NCBI GenBank assembly: GCA_012799075.1
Contig: JAAZLZ010000365.1
Location: 1 to 7,777 of the forward strand
Reading direction: 5' to 3'
Length of the DNA stretch: 7,777 nucleotides
DNA from: Bacillota bacterium
GTDB lineage: Bacteria; Bacillota; Limnochordia; JAAZLZ01
The notes beneath the pieces were generated by a model, which did no database searches, was not told where the DNA came from, and worked only from the letters and a program-made list of their open reading frames with translations. Each line of letters opens with the position of its first letter. Within the stretch, counting starts at the first letter, position 1. Of this stretch, positions 1 through 5,018 are shown one piece after another. The translations under genes and the position numbers were made by a program.

Positions 1-1
1 C

Positions 2-103
2 AGCATTCTCTTTGATGCCGCATCATCAGACTATTTGCCTACCGATGTCTTGGCAATTGTAGGTTCTTTTGTAACGGGGCAACTTTTGCGTGCAGCCGGG
101 TGA
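2..103 (+). CDS. C-terminal fragment of an unidentified protein (partial at left edge)
   Basis: A frame open from the left edge encodes 33 residues ending in GSFVTGQLLRAAG before a TGA at 101-103. The fragment alternates hydrophobic and small residues and reads like the end of a folded protein. I do not recognise the family. It ends exactly where the thrS promoter begins, and the stop codon sits inside the proposed -35 hexamer. That abutment is the main reason to believe it is the end of a real gene. The neighbouring frame (from base 3, stop at 60-62) is also open for a short distance, so this is only a moderate call. No terminator fits between this stop and the thrS promoter, so upstream transcripts could run into the T-box leader. 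Confidence 0.42.
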   Translation, partial: SILFDAASSDYLPTDVLAIVGSFVTGQLLRAAG

Positions 104-122
104 CAAGAAATCTCCCGGGTGA
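96..122 (+). repeat. 8-bp direct repeat CCGGGTGA across the thrS promoter
   Basis: CCGGGTGA occurs at 96-103 and again at 115-122, 19 bp apart start to start. The first copy overlaps the -35 hexamer and the second abuts the -10 hexamer, supplying its upstream TG. The second copy also belongs to the palindrome CCCGGG (114-119). This could be chance or a protein-binding site; the sequence alone does not decide. Confidence 0.35.
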
Positions 123-128
123 TATAAT
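100..128 (+). promoter_or_regulatory. Sigma-A type promoter for thrS (extended -10)
   Basis: The -35 candidate is GTGACA (100-105, five of six matches to TTGACA). The -10 is a perfect TATAAT (123-128), and the spacer is exactly 17 bp. A TG at 120-121 makes an extended -10. Transcription should start near 134-136, just before the first strand of the T-box stem I. The -35 overlaps the TGA stop of the upstream reading frame. Confidence 0.78.
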
Positions 129-134
129 ATCATG

Positions 135-381
135 GACAACAGGTGATGACGGGGACGAGTAGGCTGGTCGCAGCCCAAAGAGAGGGAAGGTCAAGGGTGC
201 AAGCCTTCCTGGGACGGGCCGCTGAAAACCACCCCGGAACCGCTGACCGAAGGAGAGTCTGCGTAGGCTCGGCCGGCCCGGCACCGTTAACAGCCGTTGA
301 GTGGAAGGATGGAATTCCTTCAACAAGGGTGGAACCGCGTGGTTTTGGCCTCGTCCCTTTGGGGGCGGGCTTTTTTATTTT
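135..381 (+). promoter_or_regulatory. T-box leader of thrS, specifier ACC (Thr)
   Basis: This RNA binds uncharged tRNA and lets RNA polymerase pass the terminator when threonyl-tRNA is scarce. Landmarks appear in family order. A kink-turn helix is formed by GGT-GATGA-CGGGG (142-154) facing CCCCG-GA-ACC (232-241). AGTA of the specifier loop lies at 158-161, the AGAGAG bulge at 179-184, and the distal loop GGTGCAAG at 196-203 is closed by GGAAGG/CCTTCC. The specifier region follows at 224-231, and the T-box AGGGTGGAACCGCG, whose bulge pairs with the tRNA acceptor end, at 326-339. The best specifier is ACC at 228-230, followed by A, a threonine codon matching the downstream gene. A second ACC at 231-233 is followed by C and fits the helix instead. 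The fold was traced by eye. Confidence 0.95.
348..381 (+). terminator. Regulated intrinsic terminator of the thrS T-box
   Basis: The arm at 348-357 pairs with 362-370 around a short TTTG loop, with one bulged C (352) and two G-U pairs. A T-rich run, TTTTTTATTTT (371-381), follows. The terminator lies directly after the T-box sequence, where it competes with the antiterminator. Its end is only a few bases from the thrS ribosome binding site. Confidence 0.9.
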
Positions 382-396
382 GAGGAGGCGATGAAC

Positions 397-2292
397 ATGT
401 CCATGGTGAAGGTGATGTTGCCAGGAGAACAAGTCCAGGTCCCGCAAGACAGCACCCTGGCCCAGGTGGCTGAACAATTGGCCCCAGGGGCGGTGGCCGC
501 CCGGTTGAACGGGGAACTTGTGGACTTGACCCATCCGTTGGATCAAGATGCCAAAGTCGAGTTTATCACCGTCGCGTCCCCGGAAGGATTAGAGATCCTC
601 AGGCACAGCACGGCCCATGTCATGGCCCAGGCCGTCAGACGTCTTTTCCCCGGGGCCCGCTTGGCCATTGGCCCAGCGATTGAAAACGGGTTTTACTATG
701 ACTTTGACGTCCCCGAGCCCTTTTCGCCCGATGATTTGACCAGGATAGAGGAGGAAATGGAGGGGATCATCAAGGCCGATCTGCCCTTCAAACGGCAGGA
801 GCTGGATAAAGGAAAGGCACTAGGGCTCTTTGCCGGTGAAGAGTACAAGGAGGAGTTGATCGAGGAGCTTCCTGACGAATCGGTCACCATCTACTCCCAG
901 GGTGAGTTCGTTGATCTATGTCGGGGTCCCCACTTGCCCGGCACAGGCCACATCAAGGCTTTCAAGCTGGTCAACGTGGCCGGCGCCTATTGGAGAGGGG
1001 ACAGCAGCCGACCTATGCTGCAGCGGATTTACGGGGTTGCCTTCCCGACCCAAGAGGAGTTGGCTGAACACCTGTACATGCTTGAAGAAGCGGCTAAGCG
1101 GGATCACCGGCGGCTCGGAAGGGAGCTGGACCTATTCAGCATCCACGAAGAAGGCCCTGGATTTCCCTTTTTCCACCCCAAGGGCATGGTCTTGCGGAAC
1201 CTGTTGGAGGACTTCTGGCGGGAAGAACACGCGAAGAGGGGCTACAAGGAAATTCAAACCCCTATTATTCTTTCCGAGCAGCTCTGGCGGCAGTCGGGGC
1301 ACTGGGATCATTACCAGGAAAACATGTATTTTACCAAGATCGATGATGCCGCCTATGCCATCAAACCGATGAACTGCCCCGGCGCCATGTTGGTGTACAA
1401 AGAACGGCTGCATAGCTATCGCGAATTTCCCTTAAGGCTGGCCGAAATGGGATTAGTGCACCGTCATGAGCTATCGGGGGTGCTCCATGGATTGATGCGG
1501 GTCCGCTGCTTTACCCAGGATGATGCCCACATTTTCATGCTTCCCTCCCAGATCAAGGATGAGATCATGGGCATCATTGATTTGGTAGACTACATCTACC
1601 GACAAGTGTTCGGGTTTGAGTACCGTGTGGAGCTTAGCACCCGACCGGAAAACTCCATGGGATCCGACGAAGTCTGGGAGAGGGCCACGACTGCCCTGCA
1701 GGAAGCACTCAAGTCCCGTCAGATGGAGTTTACGGTCAACGAGGGCGATGGGGCCTTTTACGGACCGAAGATCGATTTCCACCTGCGGGATTGCTTGGGC
1801 CGGACTTGGCAGTGCGGCACCATTCAGCTCGACTTCCTCATGCCTGAGCGATTTGATTTGGTCTACGTGGGCGAAGATGGCGAACGCCACCGTCCCGTCA
1901 TGATCCACCGGGTTGTCTTAGGCAGCATTGAACGGTTTATCGGCATTCTCATCGAACACTACGCGGGCGCCTTCCCCCTTTGGCTGGCCCCTGTACAGGT
2001 TCGCCTGCTGGCCGTTGGCGAACGTCACAGCGAGTATGTCCTGGGCCTTGAGAAGAAGCTGTCGGGATGTGGCATCCGGGTTGAGTCCGATGTGCGGAGT
2101 GAGAAGGTAGGCTACAAGATCCGCGACGCCCAAATGCAGCAAGTTCCCTACATGATCGTAGTGGGGGACAAAGAGGTGGAAAGCGGCATGTTGTCCGTTA
2201 GACACCGTCGCCAGGGGGACTTGGGAGTCATGTCCGTGGACGAGTTCGTCCAGCGGGTGGAAAAGGAATCGAGGAGCAAGCAAGGGGATTAG
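397..2292 (+). CDS. thrS: Threonyl-tRNA synthetase
   Basis: This cytoplasmic class II synthetase attaches threonine to tRNA-Thr and edits mischarged serine. The 631-residue product has the full family layout. A TGS domain lies at about 1-60. An editing domain follows, with HSTAH (H70, H74) and CRGPH (C175, H179). The catalytic core carries the three zinc ligands C327, H378 and H504, motif 2 arginine R356, and motif 3 around GSIERFIG. A C-terminal anticodon-binding domain starts near 530. The frame is open back to 301, but that part lies inside the T-box. ATG 397 is preferred because GGAGG (384-388) is 8 bases upstream; ATG 391 (spacing 2) and ATG 403 (spacing 14) are poorer. Length is typical (635-645 in many bacteria). 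No key residue is missing. Expression should be set by the T-box. Confidence 0.98.
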   Translation: MSMVKVMLPGEQVQVPQDSTLAQVAEQLAPGAVAARLNGELVDLTHPLDQDAKVEFITVASPEGLEILRHSTAHVMAQAVRRLFPGARLAIGPAIENGFYYDFDVPEPFSPDDLTRIEEEMEGIIKADLPFKRQELDKGKALGLFAGEEYKEELIEELPDESVTIYSQGEFVDLCRGPHLPGTGHIKAFKLVNVAGAYWRGDSSRPMLQRIYGVAFPTQEELAEHLYMLEEAAKRDHRRLGRELDLFSIHEEGPGFPFFHPKGMVLRNLLEDFWREEHAKRGYKEIQTPIILSEQLWRQSGHWDHYQENMYFTKIDDAAYAIKPMNCPGAMLVYKERLHSYREFPLRLAEMGLVHRHELSGVLHGLMRVRCFTQDDAHIFMLPSQIKDEIMGIIDLVDYIYRQVFGFEYRVELSTRPENSMGSDEVWERATTALQEALKSRQMEFTVNEGDGAFYGPKIDFHLRDCLGRTWQCGTIQLDFLMPERFDLVYVGEDGERHRPVMIHRVVLGSIERFIGILIEHYAGAFPLWLAPVQVRLLAVGERHSEYVLGLEKKLSGCGIRVESDVRSEKVGYKIRDAQMQQVPYMIVVGDKEVESGMLSVRHRRQGDLGVMSVDEFVQRVEKESRSKQGD

Positions 2293-2307
2293 CAAGCCAG
2301 GGAAGGG

Positions 2308-2331
2308 AAGGTCGTCCAGTTGGCCTTTTTT
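2308..2331 (+). terminator. Possible weak terminator after thrS
   Basis: AAGGTC (2308-2313) can pair with GGCCTT (2322-2327), with one G-U pair and an 8-base loop, and T2326-T2331 gives a six-T run. The stem is short and partly uses the T-tract, so termination would be inefficient. It may lower readthrough from thrS into the infC leader. Confidence 0.35.
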
Positions 2332-2378
2332 GAACCCTCCCAGGTGGCTTTGGCGGTTTTGACCTGTTCCTTATTCCT

Positions 2379-2407
2379 TTTTAATAACGGCCAATCTGTG
2401 CTATAAT
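2379..2407 (+). promoter_or_regulatory. Extended -10 promoter for infC-rpmI-rplT
   Basis: A perfect TATAAT lies at 2402-2407, with TG at 2399-2400 in the extended -10 position. The 17-bp-spaced -35 is poor (TTTTAA, 2379-2384), which fits an extended -10 promoter. Transcription would start near 2414, just before the first leader hairpin. The string TGTGCTATAAT recurs exactly at the promoter near 4602. Confidence 0.72.
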
Positions 2408-2413
2408 ATTGCC

Positions 2414-2552
2414 GGGAACAGTATAAGTAGAAGCCATCTGCTTCTCACCTTGCGACGCCTTAGGGTTGTCCACAAGGTTTTGGTTAGCCAACTCAAACTA
2501 GTTTATTGGTGTGGCTGAACAAAAAGCGGGTGGAATACCCGCTTTTTGTTGT
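2414..2552 (+). promoter_or_regulatory. Ribosomal L20-type leader (autoregulation of infC-rpmI-rplT)
   Basis: This looks like the Bacillota L20 leader, in which excess L20 binds a mimic of its 23S rRNA site and causes premature termination. Hairpin AGAAGC/GCTTCT lies at 2429-2445. ACCTTG (2447-2452) pairs with CAAGGT (2473-2478) around an asymmetric inner segment, the part I take as the L20-binding region. GTTAGCCA (2483-2490) pairs with TGGCTGAAC (2512-2520) with one bulge. A terminator hairpin follows. Spacing and strings such as GTTGTCCACAAGG match the leader family as I remember it. L20 is the last gene of the operon below, which supports the assignment. I did not compute a fold or a covariance score. 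Confidence 0.85.
2521..2552 (+). terminator. Terminator of the L20 leader
   Basis: AAAAAGCGGGT (2521-2531) is perfectly complementary to ACCCGCTTTTT (2537-2547), with a GGAAT loop. The 3' arm supplies the T-run, followed by GTTGTGT. It lies between the leader helices and the infC ribosome binding site, as expected for a conditional terminator. The A-rich 5' arm would also let it work weakly on the opposite strand. Confidence 0.88.
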
Positions 2553-2581
2553 GTGGAGCAGATAGTGCTTAACTAAAACGT

Positions 2582-2586
2582 GGAGG
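2582..2586 (+). promoter_or_regulatory. Ribosome binding site that fixes the AUC start of infC
   Basis: GGAGG is followed by TGG, and the ATC at 2596 starts 9 bases after it. An in-frame TAG at 2590-2592 rules out any earlier start. No in-frame ATG or GTG lies between that stop and the conserved first strand of IF3, so this site singles out ATC 2596. Confidence 0.85.
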
Positions 2587-2595
2587 TGGTAGAGT

Positions 2596-3105
2596 ATCAA
2601 AGAACTACGGATTAATGGGCAGGTTAAGGCACGGGAGATCAGGGTGATTAGTTCCGATGGGAAGCAGTTGGGAGTAATGCCCCTGCGGGAAGGCCTTCGA
2701 TTGGCTGCAGAAAGGAACATGGACCTGGTGGAAGTTGCTCCCACGGCTAGGCCACCCGTTTGCCGGATCATGGATTATGGCAAGTATCGCTATGAGCAAA
2801 GCAAGCGGGACCGGGAAGCCAAGAAGCGTCAAAAGGTTATCTCCGTGAAAGAGGTGCGGATGAGTCCCAAGATCGATGAGCATGATTTTCAGGTGAAAGC
2901 CCGCAACGCTGAGCGGTTTCTAAAAGACGGGGATAAGGTTAAGGTCAGTGTTCGCTTTCGGGGTCGAGAAATCGTTCATTCCAAACTGGCTGATAAGAGG
3001 CTGGGGGAATTGGCGGGTCGAGTCCAGGATTATGGGGTTATCGAGTCTCCTCCAAGGTTGGAAGGGCGACATATGGTAATGATTTTAGCTCCCAAACAGG
3101 ACTAA
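2596..3105 (+). CDS. infC: Translation initiation factor IF-3 (AUC start codon)
   Basis: IF3 binds the 30S subunit, checks the start codon and initiator tRNA, and keeps subunits apart. From ATC 2596 the protein has 169 residues, the usual length. The N-terminal domain begins KELRING, has MPLREGLRLA (28-37), and ends with the signature CRIMDYGKYRYEQ (56-68). A basic linker follows, then the C-terminal domain with ISVKEVRMSP and the late GRHMVMILAPK. A start at GTG 2644 would delete the conserved RIN strand. ATC sits 9 bases after GGAGG. IF3 genes in E. coli and Bacillus begin with rare AUU, which IF3 itself discriminates against, giving feedback; AUC fits that class. It is the first gene after the L20 leader and lies 42 bases before rpmI. 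Confidence 0.95.
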   Translation: MKELRINGQVKAREIRVISSDGKQLGVMPLREGLRLAAERNMDLVEVAPTARPPVCRIMDYGKYRYEQSKRDREAKKRQKVISVKEVRMSPKIDEHDFQVKARNAERFLKDGDKVKVSVRFRGREIVHSKLADKRLGELAGRVQDYGVIESPPRLEGRHMVMILAPKQD

Positions 3106-3147
3106 GTACCACCTGCATCTGCCCAAACTAAAGGGGGGAGACATAGG

Positions 3148-3345
3148 ATGCCGAAGATGAAGACCCATCGCGGTGCCGCGAAGAGGTTCAAGGTGACGGG
3201 CAAGGGCAAGTTCATGAAGAACAAAGCTTTTAAGAGCCATAAGCTGGGGAAGAAGACAGCGAAGCGGAAACGCCACCTGCGCAAGGCTGAAGTAGTAAGT
3301 GCCGCTGATGCAAAGAGGATCCGAAAGATGCTCCCTTATGCCTAG
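3148..3345 (+). CDS. rpmI: Ribosomal protein bL35
   Basis: A small, very basic component of the 50S subunit. Its 65 residues are the normal length. The start MPKMKTHRGAAKRFK and the middle HKLGKKTAKRKRHLRK are the family signature, and the end is KRIRKMLPYA. A purine-rich GGGGGGAG (3133-3140) lies 7 bases before the ATG. It sits between infC and rplT, the standard place, and shares their leader control. Confidence 0.97.
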   Translation: MPKMKTHRGAAKRFKVTGKGKFMKNKAFKSHKLGKKTAKRKRHLRKAEVVSAADAKRIRKMLPYA

Positions 3346-3375
3346 GATGGAACACACGTAAAGGAGGCGTTTTCA

Positions 3376-3735
3376 ATGCCGCGAGCAAAAGGTGGCACCA
3401 TCACCCGTCGGCGACACAAAAAGATCCTGAAAATGGCCAAGGGTTATTACGGTGCAAAAAGCAAGCTGTTCCGGCCGGCGAATCAACAGGTCATGAAATC
3501 CCTAAGCTACGCATACCGAGATCGCCGGGTTGTCAAGCGGGACTTCCGCAAGCTGTGGATTACCCGCATCAATGCCGCTACCCGAGGCCAGGGATTGTCC
3601 TACAGCCGTTTCATCGGCGGGCTGAAGAAGGCCGGGGTCGAGGTGAACCGCAAGATGTTGGCTGACTTGGCAGTTAATGACATAGATTCTTTTAATCACT
3701 TAGTCGATGTGGCCAAGACCCAGCTGCAAAGCTGA
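3376..3735 (+). CDS. rplT: Ribosomal protein bL20
   Basis: A 23S rRNA-binding protein needed early in 50S assembly, and the likely repressor of this operon through the upstream leader. The 119 residues match the family. A basic N-terminal extension (about 1-58) includes TRRRHKKILKMAKGYYGAKS and RPANQQVMKS. The C-terminal RNA-binding domain follows, with RDFRKLWITRINAA and SYSRFIGGLKKAGVEVNRK. A perfect AAGGAGG (3361-3367) sits 8 bases before the ATG, a stronger site than that of rpmI. It follows rpmI by 30 bases. Confidence 0.98.
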   Translation: MPRAKGGTITRRRHKKILKMAKGYYGAKSKLFRPANQQVMKSLSYAYRDRRVVKRDFRKLWITRINAATRGQGLSYSRFIGGLKKAGVEVNRKMLADLAVNDIDSFNHLVDVAKTQLQS

Positions 3736-3744
3736 ACATTTAAC

Positions 3745-3772
3745 CCCCGGAGCATATCCGGGGATTTCCTTT
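3745..3772 (+). terminator. Hairpin after rplT, possible partial terminator
   Basis: CCCCGGA (3745-3751) and TCCGGGG (3757-3763) form a perfect 7-bp, GC-rich stem with a GCATA loop. The following tract, ATTTCCTTT, is broken by two C residues, so termination may be partial. It could instead mark a processing site or protect the rplT mRNA end. No clear promoter lies between it and the methyltransferase, so that gene probably depends on readthrough. Confidence 0.6.
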
Positions 3773-3788
3773 GAAATGGGGATATGGG

Positions 3789-4589
3789 GTGATTACAAGT
3801 CTGCAGAACCCTCTGGTGCAACAAGCTAGAGGGTTGCTTCGCCGCAAGAACAGGGAGGAGCGGGGACAGTTTCTTTTGGAAGGTCCCAAAGCCTTGGAAG
3901 AGGCTGTCCTGGCCGACTGTCCCCCTGGAACGGTCTTCTTTTGTCCCTCGCCTTCAACGGAACCGCTGCTGGCCTTGATGAAGGAGAAGGGCTGGCAAGT
4001 GGTGCCGGTGAATGAACGGGTCTTGCTGTCCATGGCCGATACCGCCACTCCCCAAGAGCTCATCGCTGTCTTGGACCAGCCTCAAAGCCAGCTCGATCAG
4101 GCCTTGAAGCAGGGTACTTTGTGGTTGGTTATCGATGGCATCCAAGATCCGGGCAACCTGGGGACAATGCTTAGGACCGCGGTGGCAGCGGGGGCCTCAG
4201 GGGTGTTGATGACCAAGGGAACGGTTGATCCCTACAACCCCAAGGCAGCCCGGGCTTCTGCAGGAGCTCTTTTTCGCATCCCCATTGTGACCGGTCTACT
4301 ACCCGATGAGCTCATGGAGAAGCTCGGGGAGGCTCAAATCGCCCTGGTAGCCACCTCACCAAGGGGGAAGATTCCCTACTATGAACTTGATATGACCAAG
4401 AGATTGGCTGTGGCTATCGGCAGTGAAGGAGGGGGGCTATCACCGGCCCTTTTTGAGGGCTCTCAGGTGGTCTCCATCCCCCAAGCACCGGGGATTGATT
4501 CACTGAATGCTGCCATAGCCGCGGCAGTTTTGTGTTATGAGGGCGTACGGCAGAAGCTTCAAAGGGGCGTACAGCCGTTCCCTTTGTAA
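3789..4589 (+). CDS. SpoU/TrmH-family RNA 2'-O-ribose methyltransferase
   Basis: It probably transfers a methyl group from S-adenosylmethionine to a ribose 2'-OH of rRNA or tRNA; the target nucleotide cannot be read from the sequence. From GTG 3789 it has 266 residues: an N-terminal substrate-binding domain (about 1-95, with FLLEGPKALEEA) and a C-terminal SPOUT knot domain. The SpoU motifs are complete: PGNLGTMLRTA with N123 and R129, AIGSEGGGLS at 209-218, and IPQAPGIDSLNAA at 230-242. The frame also opens at TTG 3771. GTG is chosen because the protein then begins MITSLQNPLV, a common family start, with GGGGA 6 bases upstream; this choice is uncertain. In Bacillus a related gene (ysgA) lies just upstream of pheS. 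The stop codon overlaps the next promoter. Confidence 0.92.
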   Translation: MITSLQNPLVQQARGLLRRKNREERGQFLLEGPKALEEAVLADCPPGTVFFCPSPSTEPLLALMKEKGWQVVPVNERVLLSMADTATPQELIAVLDQPQSQLDQALKQGTLWLVIDGIQDPGNLGTMLRTAVAAGASGVLMTKGTVDPYNPKAARASAGALFRIPIVTGLLPDELMEKLGEAQIALVATSPRGKIPYYELDMTKRLAVAIGSEGGGLSPALFEGSQVVSIPQAPGIDSLNAAIAAAVLCYEGVRQKLQRGVQPFPL

Positions 4590-4612
4590 ACCGCTCTCCC
4601 TTGTGCTATAAT
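4584..4612 (+). promoter_or_regulatory. Promoter for the YqzL-like gene and pheST
   Basis: The -35 is TTGTAA (4584-4589, four of six matches), the -10 is a perfect TATAAT (4607-4612), and the spacer is 17 bp. TG at 4604-4605 makes an extended -10. The -35 contains the TAA stop of the methyltransferase. The predicted start near 4619 is about 155 bases before the first T-box helix, which leaves room for the small gene in between. I found no convincing promoter between the small gene and the T-box. Confidence 0.78.
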
Positions 4613-4660
4613 CATAATCAGTGAGGGCAAGTTGTGTTGGAAAGGGCGGGGATCCTTGCC

Positions 4661-4756
4661 ATGTCACCGGCTGACTTTTTCTGGAAGCTTTTTGAAGCCA
4701 CGGGATCCATTACAGCCTATTTGCTCTACCGACAGTATATTTCCAGGGAAGCTTAG
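4661..4756 (+). CDS. YqzL-like small protein
   Basis: A 31-residue product. The core FFWKLFEATGSITAYLLYRQ (6-25) matches what I remember of YqzL-like proteins in Bacillota: an aromatic-rich amphipathic start, then TGSI and AYLLY. I know of no established function for this family. There is no signal peptide and no long membrane segment. ATG 4661 lies 8 bases after GGGGA (4648-4652). In-frame TTG 4637 and GTG 4634 are alternatives, served by GAGGG (4623-4627), and would add 8 or 9 residues. The stop TAG (4754-4756) is about 20 bases before the pheS T-box, so the gene probably shares the pheST promoter but lies upstream of the regulated terminator. It would then be made whatever the phenylalanine supply. 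The call rests on motif memory. Confidence 0.8.
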   Translation: MSPADFFWKLFEATGSITAYLLYRQYISREA

Positions 4757-4906
4757 AAAAGAATACGGATAAGAGGAACGATGAAGGAGAAAAGTAGGTC
4801 TGTCACCGCCGACAGGGCGAAAGCACCAACGACTGAGAGTGCTTTCCGGATTGGTGGCAGAAGGAAGTTCCCTCCGGAGTTGCCGGCTGAAAGCCCTACA
4901 GGCGAT

Positions 4907-4970
4907 TAGGCCGAGCCGATTTCCCTCGTTATCGGGAGGGTAGGCCATAGCGGCCTATCTCGAGTAGGCC
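4907..4970 (+). repeat. Three TAGGCC copies and one GGCCTA inside the pheS leader
   Basis: TAGGCC occurs at 4907-4912, 4941-4946 and 4965-4970, and its reverse complement GGCCTA once at 4952-4957. GGCCTA can form a hairpin with the second copy (loop of 5 bases) or the third (loop of 7 bases). This lies where T-box stems II and III normally fold. Confidence 0.7.
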
Positions 4971-5018
4971 CTGTTCCTGGTGGAGCTAAAGGCCTGAATT
5001 AGGGTGGTACCGCGGATT

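Noticed and set aside
301..396. Longer thrS reading from GTG 301 or ATG 391
   Set aside because: GTG 301 and the codons after it lie inside the T-box and terminator. ATG 391 is only 2 bases from GGAGG. ATG 397 has normal spacing and gives the usual TGS domain start.
902..1372. 156-codon plus-strand frame inside thrS
   Set aside because: An out-of-frame shadow; the thrS frame carries all the conserved residues here.
1471..1908. 145-codon minus-strand frame, and similar frames at 1132-1413 and 1918-2295
   Set aside because: All are antisense to thrS and lack recognisable domains or a convincing ribosome binding site.
2359..2364. TTGACC as the -35 of the infC promoter
   Set aside because: It is 37 bases from the good TATAAT at 2402. 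At 17 bp it would face only TAATAA, a poor -10. An accessory promoter is possible but not supported.
2644..3105. infC starting at GTG 2644
   Set aside because: It would remove the conserved KELRIN strand and has no ribosome binding site; ATC 2596 has one at ideal spacing.
4736..4741. TATATT as a -10 for a separate pheS T-box promoter
   Set aside because: No -35 lies at 16-18 bp and there is no extended TG; it lies within the codons of the YqzL-like gene.
4661..4756. The small ORF before pheS as a Phe-rich attenuator peptide like pheM
   Set aside because: Its three Phe codons (residues 6, 7 and 11) are part of a protein-like motif, it has no terminator overlapping its end, and a complete T-box already controls pheS.
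4921..4923. TTC at 4921-4923 as the Phe specifier
   Set aside because: It is outside the stem I helix defined by AAC-GATGA-AGGAG and CTCC-GGA-GTT; TTC 4868-4870 is in the correct loop position.
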